Assembly (NCBI RefSeq): GCF_026013415.1
Contig: NZ_JAPDOK010000008.1
Span: forward strand, 118,094 to 182,093
DNA length: 64,000 nucleotides
Direction: 5' to 3'
DNA from: Sphingomonas caeni
GTDB lineage: Bacteria; Pseudomonadota; Alphaproteobacteria; Sphingomonadales; Sphingomonadaceae
The position numbers were made by a program, and so were the translations under genes. Positions 54,282 to 63,925 of this stretch are shown in pieces. The number at the start of each line of letters is the position of its first letter. The stretch's first letter is position 1. The notes under the pieces are model-generated. The model saw only the letters and a program-made list of their open reading frames with translations, searched no databases and was not told the DNA's origin.

Positions 54282-56423
54282 TTGAGTGACAAACCCACCG
54301 TCCCCGATTGGCAGGCCCTCGCCTCAAAGGAAGTAAAGGGCCGCGATCTCACCTGGCGCACGCCGGAGGGGATCGACGTCAAGCCGCTCTATACCGAAGC
54401 GGACGTCGCGGACCTCGATCCCGGCCTCCCCGGCTTCGCGCCGTTCACGCGGGGCGTGCGCGCGTCGATGTACGCCGGCCGCCCCTGGACGATCCGCCAA
54501 TATGCCGGCTTCTCCACCGCAGAGGAATCGAACGCCTTCTACCGGCGGAACCTCGCCGCGGGGCAGAAGGGCCTCAGCGTCGCCTTCGATCTCGCCACGC
54601 ATCGCGGCTACGACAGCGATCATCCGCGCGTCACCGGCGATGTCGGCAAGGCTGGCGTGGCGATCGACACGATCGAGGACATGAAGATCCTGTTCGACGG
54701 CATCCCGCTCGATCAGATGTCGGTCAGCATGACGATGAACGGCGCGGTGATCCCGATCCTCGCCTTCTTCATCGTCGCGGGCGAAGAGCAGGGCGTGCCG
54801 CGCGCCGCGCTCGACGGGACCATCCAGAACGACATCCTCAAGGAGTTCATGGTCCGCAACACCTATATCTATCCGCCCGAGCCGAGCATGCGGATCATCT
54901 CGGACATCTTCGGCTATACCAGCCGCGAGATGCCCAAGTTCAACAGCATCTCGATCTCCGGCTATCACATGCAGGAAGCCGGTGCGACGCAGGTGCAGGA
55001 GCTTGCCTTCACCATCGCCGACGGCATGGAATATGTGAAATATGGCGTCGCTTCAGGGCTGGATATCGACAAGTTCGCAGGCCGTCTGAGCTTCTTTTTC
55101 GCGATCGGCATGAACTTCTTCATGGAGATCGCCAAGCTTCGCGCCGCGCGCGTGCTGTGGCACCGGGTGATGACCAAGCTGGGCGCACAGGACGAGCGCT
55201 CGAAGATGCTGCGCACCCATTGCCAGACGTCGGGCGTCTCGCTGACCGAGCAGGATCCGTACAACAATGTCATGCGCACCACGATCGAGGCGATGGCGGC
55301 GATGCTGGGGGGCACCCAGAGTCTGCATACCAACGCCCTCGACGAAGCCATTGCCTTGCCGACCGATTTCTCCGCCCGGATCGCGCGCAACACGCAGATC
55401 GTGATCCAGGAAGAGACGGGGATGACCAAGGTCGTCGATCCGCTGGGCGGCTCCTATTATGTCGAGAGCCTGACCCGGGAGCTGGTCGACAAGGCCTGGG
55501 AGATCATCGAGCGCGTCGAGGCCGAAGGCGGGATGGCGAAGGCCGTCGCGGCGGGCTGGCCCAAGGCGATGATCGAGGAAGCCGCCGCCGCCACCGCCGC
55601 GCGGATCGATCGCGGCGAGCAGGTGATCGTCGGGGTCAACAAGTATCGCAAGGCCGAGGAAGAGCCGATCGACATCCTCGATGTCGACAACCACGCGGTG
55701 CGCGACGCGCAGATCGCGCGGATCACCCGGGTGAAGGCAGAACGCGACGAAGCCGCGTGCCAGGCCGCGCTGACGGTGTTGCAGGACGGTGCGGCGGGCA
55801 CCGGCAATCTGCTCGAGCTGGCGGTCGAATGCGCGCGCAGGCGGGCGACGCTCGGCGAGATCAGCGCGGCGATGGAGGCCGGGTTCGGCCGCTACGCCAC
55901 GCAGCCCAGGCCGGTGCAGGGCGTCTATGGCGGGGCCTATGCGGATGACCCGCGCTGGGAACGTTTGAAGCGTGGCGTCGAAGCCACCGCGAACCGGCTG
56001 GGCCGCAAGCCGCGCCTGCTCGTCGCCAAGATGGGACAGGACGGGCATGACCGGGGCGCGAACCTCGTCTCCTCGGCGTTCGGCGATCTCGGGTTCGAAG
56101 TCGTCCCCGGCCCGCTCTTCCAGACCCCCGCTGAAAGCGCCGCGCTCGCGATCGAGAAGGATGTCGATGTCGTCGGCGCCTCCAGCCTTGCGGCGGGTCA
56201 CAAGACGCTGATCCCCGAACTGATCGCCGCGCTGAAGGATGCCGGCCGCGCCGATATCAAGGTGATCGCGGGCGGCGTCATCCCCGCGCAGGATTACGAG
56301 TTCTTGCGCGCCGCGGGCGTTCAGGCGATCTTCGGCCCCGGCACCAATCTGGTCGCCGCGGCGGAGGAAGTGCTCAGGCTGCTCGGGCACAATATGCCGC
56401 CGGTGGAGGAGGCCGCCGAATGA
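54282..56423 (+). CDS. scpA: Methylmalonyl-CoA mutase, large (single-chain type)
   Basis: 713 residues with a TTG start at 54282. It converts (R)-methylmalonyl-CoA to succinyl-CoA with adenosylcobalamin. The barrel domain has [49 protein letters not shown] and the substrate-side [17 protein letters not shown]. The C-terminal B12 domain has the DxHxxG motif with D587, H589 ([13 protein letters not shown]) and [14 protein letters not shown]. Length fits the catalytic subunit or the homodimeric form. No MeaB-type chaperone gene is nearby. It overlaps the next gene in ATGA. Confidence 0.97.
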   Translation: MSDKPTVPDWQALASKEVKGRDLTWRTPEGIDVKPLYTEADVADLDPGLPGFAPFTRGVRASMYAGRPWTIRQYAGFSTAEESNAFYRRNLAAGQKGLSVAFDLATHRGYDSDHPRVTGDVGKAGVAIDTIEDMKILFDGIPLDQMSVSMTMNGAVIPILAFFIVAGEEQGVPRAALDGTIQNDILKEFMVRNTYIYPPEPSMRIISDIFGYTSREMPKFNSISISGYHMQEAGATQVQELAFTIADGMEYVKYGVASGLDIDKFAGRLSFFFAIGMNFFMEIAKLRAARVLWHRVMTKLGAQDERSKMLRTHCQTSGVSLTEQDPYNNVMRTTIEAMAAMLGGTQSLHTNALDEAIALPTDFSARIARNTQIVIQEETGMTKVVDPLGGSYYVESLTRELVDKAWEIIERVEAEGGMAKAVAAGWPKAMIEEAAAATAARIDRGEQVIVGVNKYRKAEEEPIDILDVDNHAVRDAQIARITRVKAERDEAACQAALTVLQDGAAGTGNLLELAVECARRRATLGEISAAMEAGFGRYATQPRPVQGVYGGAYADDPRWERLKRGVEATANRLGRKPRLLVAKMGQDGHDRGANLVSSAFGDLGFEVVPGPLFQTPAESAALAIEKDVDVVGASSLAAGHKTLIPELIAALKDAGRADIKVIAGGVIPAQDYEFLRAAGVQAIFGPGTNLVAAAEEVLRLLGHNMPPVEEAAE

Positions 56424-56950
56424 TCGCCCTGCTGCTCGCCCTGAACCCCGTCCCCGCTTTGCCGGCGCAGGACACCGAACAGATGCGGGTCCGCCCCAGC
56501 ACGGAGGCCGATGCGGTCGCCGAGTTCGAGGCGACCTGCGTCCCGGGGCTCTACGATATCGAGAAGCTCAAGCGCGGCGCGTCCGCCTCGCGCCGAGGCT
56601 ACAGCTTTACCGATGCGGCGCCACCCAACTGGCGCAGCTGGACCTCCTCCTACGGCTCGATCCACTATCTGGAAGCCGTCCCGGCGACATCGGGCGTGGC
56701 GCCCAAGTGCAACATGACCTCGTTCACGCGCGCTACGGTCAACCGCAAGGCACTCGACACGGCATTGCGCGCGATGGCGAAGCGGCAATCGGCGCGGGGC
56801 TATGCCGAGCTGCGCGACAATGTCGGGCTTTCGTGGAGCTGGTACAATGCTGCGGGGCAGCCCATGACGGTTGAGGTTTCGCTCGACCGTCGCACGCCGC
56901 AACAGATCATCCTGATGCTCAAACCCATCGCCGTGAGCAGGCCGCAATAG
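56420..56950 (+). CDS. Secreted hypothetical protein
   Basis: 176 residues with a short hydrophobic start ([18 protein letters not shown]), probably a signal peptide. Two cysteines (ATCVPGLYD and PKCNMTS) may pair. Mature part contains [22 protein letters not shown] and [16 protein letters not shown]. It overlaps the mutase stop by 4 bases and precedes bioB by 8, so it is cotranscribed with the pathway. Not recognised. Confidence 0.75.
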   Translation: MIALLLALNPVPALPAQDTEQMRVRPSTEADAVAEFEATCVPGLYDIEKLKRGASASRRGYSFTDAAPPNWRSWTSSYGSIHYLEAVPATSGVAPKCNMTSFTRATVNRKALDTALRAMAKRQSARGYAELRDNVGLSWSWYNAAGQPMTVEVSLDRRTPQQIILMLKPIAVSRPQ

Positions 56951-56958
56951 GAGCGCGA

Positions 56959-57957
56959 ATGCAAATCCGTACCGATTGGACGCGCGACGAGATCGCCGCG
57001 CTGTTCGATCTTTCCTTCACCGACCTCGTCTTTCGCGCCGCCGAGGTGCATCGCGCGCATCATGCTGCGGGCGAGGTGCAGCTCTGCACCTTGCTGTCGA
57101 TCAAGACCGGCGGCTGTCCGGAGGATTGCGGCTATTGCAACCAGTCGGCGAGCGCGGAGACGGGGCTCAAGGCCACCAAGCTGATGGACGTGCGTGCCGT
57201 GCTCCAGGCGGCGGCGCAGGCGAAGGATGCCGGGTCGCAGCGCTTCTGCATGGGCGCGGCGTGGCGCAGCCCCAAGGACCGCGACATGGACGCGGTGGTC
57301 GAGATGGTTCGCGGCGTGCGCACGATGGGGCTCGAGACCTGCATGACCCTGGGGATGCTGACGCCGGAGCAGGCCGGGCGGCTCGCCGAGGCGGGGCTCG
57401 ATTACTACAACCACAATATCGATACCTCGCCGGAGAATTACGCCAACGTCATCTCGACGCGCGGCTTCGAGGACCGGCTGGACACGCTAGACAATGTCCG
57501 CGCGGCGGGGATCAACGTCTGTTGTGGCGGGATCGTGGGGATGGGCGAGACGCGCGGCGACCGCGTCGGCTTCGTCCATGCGCTGGCCACTTTGCCGCGC
57601 CATCCCGAGAGCGTGCCGGTCAATGCGCTGGTGCCGGTGAAGGGCACCGTGCTCGGCAATATGCTCGCCGATACCCCGCTGGCGAAGATCGACGATATCG
57701 AGTTCGTGCGGACGGTGGCGGTGGCGCGGATCGCCATGCCGATGAGCATGGTGCGGCTGAGCGCGGGGCGCGAGAGCATGAGCGATGCGACACAGGCTTT
57801 GTGCTTCCTCGCGGGCGCCAATTCGATCTTCACCGGGGACAAATTGCTCACCACCGGCAATGCCGGGGATGACGCTGACGCGGCGCTGTTCGCGCGGTTG
57901 GGGCTGACGCCCCTTGCGGGCGAGGAGCCGATGCGGGCGTGCGAGGCGGCGGAGTGA
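56959..57957 (+). CDS. bioB: Biotin synthase
   Basis: 332 residues. A radical SAM enzyme that inserts sulfur into dethiobiotin. Cluster cysteines C53/C57/C60 in [12 protein letters not shown]; then [55 protein letters not shown] and [11 protein letters not shown]. No other bio gene is in the window. Its place between the mutase and the biotin-carrying carboxylase subunit suggests biotin supply is tied to propionate use. GGAG lies 8 bases upstream of the start. Confidence 0.97.
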   Translation: MQIRTDWTRDEIAALFDLSFTDLVFRAAEVHRAHHAAGEVQLCTLLSIKTGGCPEDCGYCNQSASAETGLKATKLMDVRAVLQAAAQAKDAGSQRFCMGAAWRSPKDRDMDAVVEMVRGVRTMGLETCMTLGMLTPEQAGRLAEAGLDYYNHNIDTSPENYANVISTRGFEDRLDTLDNVRAAGINVCCGGIVGMGETRGDRVGFVHALATLPRHPESVPVNALVPVKGTVLGNMLADTPLAKIDDIEFVRTVAVARIAMPMSMVRLSAGRESMSDATQALCFLAGANSIFTGDKLLTTGNAGDDADAALFARLGLTPLAGEEPMRACEAAE

Positions 57958-58193
57958 CGCGGCGGATCATTGCTGCGGTTGCGCTGCTCGCCGCTTGGGG
58001 ATGTTACTATCTCGCAGCGGAGGCGTGGTTGCGTTCCGAAAACGAGCGTTGCGAGCGCTTCGGCGATCTGGCAGCCGAGTGCTTCGCGCCCCAGGCGGTC
58101 GCCGCGTTTTGGATCGGCGCGGTATTGGTCTTTTCGACATTGATCTTGACCTGGTTCGCCATTCGTCAGCCGTCCCGACCGGAAAGCAACTGA
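57954..58193 (+). CDS. Small membrane protein, unknown
   Basis: 79 residues if GTG 57954 is used, overlapping the bioB stop (GTGA); a GTG five codons earlier is possible. Two hydrophobic helices ([18 protein letters not shown] and [22 protein letters not shown]) flank a short loop with two cysteines (ERCERF, AECFAP). Its stop shares a base with the pccA start. Not recognised. Confidence 0.65.
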   Translation: MTRRIIAAVALLAAWGCYYLAAEAWLRSENERCERFGDLAAECFAPQAVAAFWIGAVLVFSTLILTWFAIRQPSRPESN

Positions 58194-60208
58194 TGTTCAA
58201 GAAAATCCTGGTCGCCAATCGCGGTGAAATCGCCTGCCGGGTGATGCGCACCGCCAAGCGGATGGGGATCGCCACGGTCGCGGTTTATTCCGACGCCGAT
58301 GCGCGCAGCCCGCATGTGCTGATGGCGGACGAGGCGGTGCGGCTCGGCCCCGCACCTGCGAGTGAGAGCTATCTCAAGGCGGATCTGATCCTGCTCGCCG
58401 CGAAGGAGACCGGGGCGGATGCGATCCATCCCGGCTATGGCTTCCTGTCCGAGCGCGAGAGCTTCGCGCGGGCCTGCGCCGAGGCCGGGATCGCGTTCGT
58501 CGGGCCGCCGCCGGAGGCGATCGCCGCGATGGGCGACAAGATCGAGTCCAAGAAGCTCGCCAAGGCCGCGGGCGTGAACGTCGTTCCCGGCTTCCTCGGC
58601 GAGATCGCCGACACCGACGAGGCGGTGAAGATCGCCAGCGACATCGGCTATCCGGTGATGATGAAGGCCTCGGCGGGCGGCGGCGGCAAGGGGATGCGGC
58701 TGGCCTATGGCGAGCAGGATGTCCGCGAGGGCTTCGAGGCGACCAAGCGCGAGGGGCTCGCCAGCTTCGGCGACGACCGCGTCTTCATCGAGAAGTTCAT
58801 CGAGAGCCCGCGCCATATCGAGATCCAGGTGCTGGGCGACCAGCATGGCAACATCCTCTATCTGGGCGAGCGCGAATGCTCGATCCAGCGGCGGCACCAG
58901 AAGGTGGTCGAGGAGGCGCCGTCGCCCTTCGTTACGCCCGAGATGCGCAAGGCGATGGGCGAGCAGGCGGTCGCGCTGGCGCGGGCGGTGGGCTATTACA
59001 GCGCGGGCACGGTCGAGCTGATCGTCAGCGGCGCCGATACGACCGGCCAGGGCTTCTATTTTCTCGAGATGAACACAAGGCTCCAGGTCGAGCATCCGGT
59101 GACCGAGGCGATCACCGGAATCGATCTGGTCGAACAGATGATCCGGGTGGCCGCGGGCGAGAAGCTGGCGATGACGCAGGACGAGGTGACGCTCACCGGC
59201 TGGGCGATCGAGAACCGCGTCTATGCCGAGGATCCCTATCGCGGCTTCCTGCCGAGCACCGGGCGGCTCACCCGCTATCGCCCGCCAGTCGATACCTCGC
59301 CCGGCACCGAGCATGCGTCGGAGACCGGCGGATATGTCCGCGTCGATGACGGCGTGCGCGAGGGTGGCGAGGTCTCGATGTTCTACGATCCGATGATCGC
59401 CAAGCTGATCACCTATGGCGCGACCCGTGACGAGGCGGCGGACCTGCAGGTGCAGGCGCTCGACGTTTTCGAGCTCGAGGGCGTCGGCAACAATCTCGAT
59501 TTCCTCTCCGCGATCATGCAGCATCCGCGCTTCCGCGCCGGGGCGCTGACCACGGGCTTCATCGCCGAGGAATATCCCGAAGGGTTCGCCGGCGCGCCGC
59601 CCGCCGACCGGCTGACCGCGCGGCTGGCAGCGATCGCGGCGATCGTCGCGGGGGTCGATGCGATGCGTGCCGGGCAGATCAGCGGCAAGCTGAGCGAAGC
59701 GCCCGCCTTCGCGCGGCACTGGACGGTGATGTTCGATACGCACCAGCACAAGGTGGCGCTCGACGATGGCCAGGTGGTGGTCGATCAGCGCGCGATGGCG
59801 ATCGAGATGGGGGTGCGTCCGGGGCAGACCCTGGTGAGCGCGATGGTCGAGGGCGAGCCGCTGTCGGTGAAGATCGAGCGGCGGCGCGGATATATGCGGC
59901 TCACCACGCGCGGCGCGACGCACCGGGTGCGCGTCTATCGCCCACGCGTGGCGCAGCTGGCGCGGCACATGATCGCGAAGGTGCCGCCCGACATGAGCCG
60001 TTTCCTGCTCGCGCCGATGCCGGGGCTGCTCACCCAGCTCCACGTCGGCCCCGGCGACAGGGTCGAGGCGGGGCAGCCGCTCGCGGTGGTCGAGGCGATG
60101 AAGATGGAAAATATCCTGCGCGCCGAGAAGGCGGGCACGGTCAAGGCCGCGAATTTCGGCGCGGGCGACAGCCTGGCAGTCGACGCGGCGATCCTGGAGT
60201 TCGAATGA
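58193..60208 (+). CDS. pccA: Propionyl-CoA carboxylase, biotin carboxylase/carrier (alpha) subunit
   Basis: 671 residues from ATG 58193. Biotin carboxylase N-domain ([20 protein letters not shown]), ATP-grasp with MKASAGGGGKGMRLAY, active-site FLEMNTRLQVEHPVTEAITG, a BT linker domain, and the C-terminal biotinyl domain with K637 in VVEAMKMENIL. It carboxylates its own biotin and passes the group to the PccB subunit (49222). Upstream frame to 57914 lies inside bioB and is not used. TGATG overlap with the small membrane gene. Confidence 0.97.
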   Translation: MFKKILVANRGEIACRVMRTAKRMGIATVAVYSDADARSPHVLMADEAVRLGPAPASESYLKADLILLAAKETGADAIHPGYGFLSERESFARACAEAGIAFVGPPPEAIAAMGDKIESKKLAKAAGVNVVPGFLGEIADTDEAVKIASDIGYPVMMKASAGGGGKGMRLAYGEQDVREGFEATKREGLASFGDDRVFIEKFIESPRHIEIQVLGDQHGNILYLGERECSIQRRHQKVVEEAPSPFVTPEMRKAMGEQAVALARAVGYYSAGTVELIVSGADTTGQGFYFLEMNTRLQVEHPVTEAITGIDLVEQMIRVAAGEKLAMTQDEVTLTGWAIENRVYAEDPYRGFLPSTGRLTRYRPPVDTSPGTEHASETGGYVRVDDGVREGGEVSMFYDPMIAKLITYGATRDEAADLQVQALDVFELEGVGNNLDFLSAIMQHPRFRAGALTTGFIAEEYPEGFAGAPPADRLTARLAAIAAIVAGVDAMRAGQISGKLSEAPAFARHWTVMFDTHQHKVALDDGQVVVDQRAMAIEMGVRPGQTLVSAMVEGEPLSVKIERRRGYMRLTTRGATHRVRVYRPRVAQLARHMIAKVPPDMSRFLLAPMPGLLTQLHVGPGDRVEAGQPLAVVEAMKMENILRAEKAGTVKAANFGAGDSLAVDAAILEFE

Positions 60209-60702
60209 TGTTGAAGACGATGAGCGGGGCTATTCTGGGCGCCGCGGCGCTGCTGGTGCCGGGTGCGGCGTTCGCGCAGACCGCGTTGCCCGAGAACCCG
60301 CCGCCCTCGCAGGACGCGGGCTGGCACAATCGCCAGAGCCTGGCCATCGCCTCGCTCAAGGCGAGTGACGGGTGGCAGCCGCTTCCCGGCAATGGCCGCT
60401 GGCGGCGCGTGAAGGGCGATGGCAGCGGTCGGCATCCGCTGGTCACCGATACGGTGCGCATCAACTATGTCGGCAGCTTCATCGATGGCGTGGTGTTCGA
60501 CAAGAGCGACGAGCCCGCCGAATTTCCGCTGAACAAGCTGATCAAGGGCTGGCAGCTTGCGGTGCCGATGGCGGGCGTGGGCGACACGATCGAGATCGCG
60601 CTACCCGCGGACCTGGCGTATGGCGCCAAGGGCAAGTCGATCATTCCCGCGAACGCGACGTTGCTCTTCACGATCGAGCTGGTGGGGATCGTCAAACCCT
60701 GA
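60205..60702 (+). CDS. Periplasmic FKBP-type peptidyl-prolyl isomerase
   Basis: 165 residues; adjacent ATGs at 60205 and 60208 both fit, the first overlapping the pccA stop. Signal peptide ILGAAALLVPGAAFAQ. The FKBP domain reads VRINYVGSFIDGVVFDKSDEP, LNKLIKGWQLAVPMAGVGDTIEIALP and YGAKGKSIIPANATLLFTIELV. It assists folding in the periplasm. Possibly the last gene of the propionate cluster, although its role there is not obvious. Confidence 0.92.
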   Translation: MMLKTMSGAILGAAALLVPGAAFAQTALPENPPPSQDAGWHNRQSLAIASLKASDGWQPLPGNGRWRRVKGDGSGRHPLVTDTVRINYVGSFIDGVVFDKSDEPAEFPLNKLIKGWQLAVPMAGVGDTIEIALPADLAYGAKGKSIIPANATLLFTIELVGIVKP

Positions 60703-60738
60703 GCTTGTTTCGGGAGCGTGTACTCGTACAATATCGAC

Positions 60739-62223
60739 ATGCTCCGCCGCCTTCTCGCGCTCGTCCTGCTGCTCGCCGCCGTTCCGGCCGCTGCGCAGAT
60801 TCCGCATCTCAAGGGCGGTCAACTGATCGTCGAGGGGAAGCCCTTCCTGATCCTGGGCGGCGAGCTGGGGAATAGTTCGGCGTCGGACCGGGCGTGGCTG
60901 GCGCCGCGCTGGGTGAGGATGCGGGCGATGCACCTCAACACGGTGCTGACGCCGGTGAGCTGGGAGCTGATCGAGCCCGAGGAAGGCAGGTTCGACTGGA
61001 CCAGCATCGACTGGCTGATCGCGGATGCCCGCGCGAACGACATGCATCTGGTGTTGCTCTGGTTCGGCGCGTGGAAGAATTCGATGTCGACCTATGTACC
61101 CAGCTGGGTGAAGCGCGACCGCAAGCGCTTTCCCTATGCGCTGGCCGCCGACGGCAAGCCGCAGGAGATCCTCTCCGCCTTCGCCCCGGCGACCCGCGAT
61201 GCCGATGCCAAGGCCTTCGCGGCGCTGATGAAGCATGTCCGCGAGGTGGATGGCGACCGGTACACGGTGATCATGGTGCAGGTCGAGAACGAGATGGGCT
61301 TCCTGCCCGATGCCCGCGAGCACGGGCCCTTCGCCGATGCCGCCTATGCCAAGGCGGGCGGGGATGAGGAGGCGTTCACCGCGCTCGCCTATGCGCGTTA
61401 CGCCGATGCGATCGCGCGGGCGGGCAAGCGCGAATATCCGCTGCCGATGTACGTCAACGGCGCGCAGGCCTTTCCGGGGCGCAAGCCGGGGCAATATCCC
61501 GCCGGGGGACCGCTCGCGCATCTCTGGGAGCCATGGAAGCGCGGTGCACCCGCGATCGATTTCCTTGCGCCCGACATCTATTTTCCCAGCTTCGCCGCGA
61601 TTGCGGAGGGCTATTCCCGGCCCGGCAACCCGCTGTTCGTGCCCGAGGCCAACTATGCCGGCGACGCGCGCATGGTGCCCAACGCGATGCTGGTGTTCGG
61701 CAAATATCGCGGCTTCGGCTTCAGCCCCTTCTCGATCGATGGTCTCGACGGGGCGGGCGCCGAGCGGCTGGGCGGGCTCTATGCGATGCTCGGTAATCTG
61801 GCGCCCGTGATCCTGAAAGCCCAGGCCGAGGGGCGGATCATGGGCTTCGGCGCGCCGGCCACTCCCGAGGGAAAGGTCGATGAGAGCGTCCAGGCCGCCG
61901 AGCTGGGCAGCGCGCGCTTCACCGTGACCTTCGTCGATCCCTGGACCGCGCGCGACAAGCAGGCGCCCGGCGAGCATGGCGGGCTGATCCTCTGGCTGGG
62001 CGGCGAGGAGTATCTGGTCGCGGGGCGGGGGATTACGGTCACCGTCGAGCCGGTGGACGGGAAGGGGCGCTTCGGGCTCGATCAGGTCGATGAAGGGCAG
62101 TTCGTCGACGGTGTCTGGACAGCGGGGCGGCGGCTCAACGGCGACCAGACGCATCAGGGGCGGCATGTCCGCCTGCCGCCCGATGGCTTCGGGATCCAGA
62201 AGGTGCGCTTGTACCGCTACTGA
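60739..62223 (+). CDS. Secreted beta-galactosidase-like glycosidase (GH35/GH42 type, DUF5597-like C-terminus)
   Basis: 494 residues from ATG 60739; signal peptide LLALVLLLAAVPAAAQ. The barrel has FLILGGELGNSSAS, MHLNTVLTPVSWELIEPEEG, FDWTSIDWLI, the acid/base region MVQVENEMGFLPDARE, FLAPDIYFPSF, and the probable nucleophile region NPLFVPEANYAGD. It has the small DUF5597-like beta domain at the end (ILWLGGEEYLVAGRGITV). It should release beta-linked galactose or similar sugars from plant or bacterial polymers. It begins 36 bases after the FKBP gene and is followed by a terminator-like hairpin. Confidence 0.88.
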   Translation: MLRRLLALVLLLAAVPAAAQIPHLKGGQLIVEGKPFLILGGELGNSSASDRAWLAPRWVRMRAMHLNTVLTPVSWELIEPEEGRFDWTSIDWLIADARANDMHLVLLWFGAWKNSMSTYVPSWVKRDRKRFPYALAADGKPQEILSAFAPATRDADAKAFAALMKHVREVDGDRYTVIMVQVENEMGFLPDAREHGPFADAAYAKAGGDEEAFTALAYARYADAIARAGKREYPLPMYVNGAQAFPGRKPGQYPAGGPLAHLWEPWKRGAPAIDFLAPDIYFPSFAAIAEGYSRPGNPLFVPEANYAGDARMVPNAMLVFGKYRGFGFSPFSIDGLDGAGAERLGGLYAMLGNLAPVILKAQAEGRIMGFGAPATPEGKVDESVQAAELGSARFTVTFVDPWTARDKQAPGEHGGLILWLGGEEYLVAGRGITVTVEPVDGKGRFGLDQVDEGQFVDGVWTAGRRLNGDQTHQGRHVRLPPDGFGIQKVRLYRY

Positions 62224-62245
62224 TCCTCCCCGGAACGGGAGGATC
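62222..62245 (+). terminator. Short perfect hairpin after the galactosidase
   Basis: GATCCTCCC-CGGAAC-GGGAGGATC, nine pairs with a six-base loop, begins at the stop codon of the glycosidase gene. There is no T-run after it, so it may be a weak terminator or RNA-stabilising end. Confidence 0.5.
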
Positions 62246-62275
62246 GTGGGAACAAATCGATTCCAGGGCGTTACG

Positions 62276-63112
62276 ATGCCCATGAAGAAACTCTGGCTGA
62301 TCACCAATCCCGGGTCCGGTTCCACCACGGAGGCGAAATGCGCGGCGCTCGAGGCGCTGTTCGAGGAGCAGGGGCTCACGCTGGCGGGGCGCACCGATTT
62401 TCCCGAGCACGGCCTGCCCAAAGGCGCCTCGCTCACCCGCAAGGGCGTGGATACCGTCGTGCTGTTCGCGGGCGATGGGACGATCAACGCGGCGCTTCGT
62501 GCGTTGGCGAAATGGAAGGGGAGCTTCCTGATCCTCCCCGGGGGCACGATGAACCTGCTCGCCAAGGCACTCCACGACCCGCTCGATCCGCACAAGATCG
62601 TCGAGGCGGCGGCGGCGGAGACGCGGCGGGTGGCGCTGCCCTATGTCGAGGCCGGCGAGCATCGCGCGTTCGTCGGGCTGATCCTCGGGCCCGCCGCGAG
62701 CTGGGCGCGGGCGCGCGAAGCGGCGCGCAAGGGAAGGATCGGGCGGCTGTTCGCGGCAGCGCGCGCGGCGTGGCGCAACACGTTCGACCGCCACGGCATC
62801 CGCGTCGAGGGCGCGGGCAAGCTTCGGCATCGTTATCAGGCGGTGTTCGTCTCGCCGGTGGAGACCGGGCTGGAAGTGATCGGGGTCGATGCGCGCGACT
62901 GGCGCTCGATCGCGCAGATCGGCTGGGAATGGGTAAATGGCGACTGGATCGCGGCGCATGCGGTCGACCGCGCACATGCGGAGGAGTTGCGCGTCCGTGA
63001 CCCCTGGCCGGTGCTCGCGCTGTTCGACGGCGAGCCCGTCACGCTCGACCCCGACACGCCGATCCGGAGCGGAAGGAGCCTCAAGGCGTTCATCGCCACT
63101 CGGAAGGCCTGA
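62276..63112 (+). CDS. Diacylglycerol kinase-family lipid kinase
   Basis: 278 residues from ATG 62276 (MPMKKLWL); ATG 62282 is equally possible. DAGK catalytic domain: LITNPGSGSTTEAKC, the nucleotide loop VLFAGDGTINAALRAL, and ILPGGTMNLLAKAL. Members phosphorylate diacylglycerol, sphingosine-type bases or other lipids; since sphingomonads make glycosphingolipids, a sphingoid substrate cannot be excluded. A metallophosphoesterase gene follows after 25 bases and may be cotranscribed. Confidence 0.9.
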   Translation: MPMKKLWLITNPGSGSTTEAKCAALEALFEEQGLTLAGRTDFPEHGLPKGASLTRKGVDTVVLFAGDGTINAALRALAKWKGSFLILPGGTMNLLAKALHDPLDPHKIVEAAAAETRRVALPYVEAGEHRAFVGLILGPAASWARAREAARKGRIGRLFAAARAAWRNTFDRHGIRVEGAGKLRHRYQAVFVSPVETGLEVIGVDARDWRSIAQIGWEWVNGDWIAAHAVDRAHAEELRVRDPWPVLALFDGEPVTLDPDTPIRSGRSLKAFIATRKA

Positions 63113-63137
63113 CCCGCAAGGGTCGGAAAGGAACGCG

Positions 63138-63866
63138 ATGATCCGGCTTTTCCACGTCAGCGACGTGCATTTCGGCGCCGAGGACAGCGCCGCAGTCGAC
63201 TGGTTCGCGCGCGTGGTGAAGGCCGAGGCGCCCGACGCGGTCATCCTGACCGGCGACCTGACGATGCGCGCGCGGCCGCACGAATTCGCGGCGGCGGCAA
63301 AGTGGCTCGAGGGGCTTGAGCGGCCGATCACGGTCGAGGTCGGCAATCACGACCTGCCCTATTTCAATCCCTGGGCGCGTTTCGTGACGCCGTACAAACG
63401 CTATGCCGCGCTCGAGCGGATGATCGAACGGCCGCTCGACATCAAGGGCGTGAGCGTGGTGCCGCTCAAGACCACCGCGCGCTTCCAGTGGCGGCTCAAC
63501 TGGTCGAAGGGTCATGTCGGCGTGCACGCGCTGCAGGAATCGCTGGCGCTGGTCGAGGCGGCGCCCGCGGACGACCTCAAGTTTATCGCCTGCCATCATC
63601 CGCTGGTGGAAGCGGCGACGCGGATGCATTCGAGCACGCGCGGCGGGCGGCGGGCGCTGGCGGCATTGGCAGGCGCGGGAATCGATGCGGTGCTGACGGG
63701 CCATGTCCATGACCCGTTCGATATTCTGCACGAGGTCGGCGGGCGCTCGGTCCGGATGATCGGCGCGGGCACTCTTTCCGAACGCATCCGCGCGCATCCG
63801 CCCTCGTTCAACGAGATCCGGGTGGAGGGGAAGGCATTCAGGACGGTGGCGCGGGTGATGGATTAG
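63138..63866 (+). CDS. Calcineurin-like metallophosphoesterase
   Basis: 242 residues from ATG 63138, preceded by GGAAAGGAA. All five metallophosphoesterase motifs appear: FHVSDVHFG, ILTGDLTMR, VGNHDLP, ACHHPL and GHVHDPFD. It could act on cyclic nucleotides, UDP-diacylglucosamine-like pyrophosphates or other phosphoesters; the domain alone does not tell. It ends about 60 bases before the start of an insertion sequence. Confidence 0.93.
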   Translation: MIRLFHVSDVHFGAEDSAAVDWFARVVKAEAPDAVILTGDLTMRARPHEFAAAAKWLEGLERPITVEVGNHDLPYFNPWARFVTPYKRYAALERMIERPLDIKGVSVVPLKTTARFQWRLNWSKGHVGVHALQESLALVEAAPADDLKFIACHHPLVEAATRMHSSTRGGRRALAALAGAGIDAVLTGHVHDPFDILHEVGGRSVRMIGAGTLSERIRAHPPSFNEIRVEGKAFRTVARVMD

Positions 63867-63925
63867 GGTCCGGACTCGATTGGCGCACCAGACTGGGCCG
63901 TCCCAGCATGTGAAAGGTGACACTA

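Noticed and set aside
58166..60043. 625-codon minus-strand open frame rich in His/Arg
   Set aside because: Antisense to pccA, whose biotin and ATP-grasp motifs are unmistakable.
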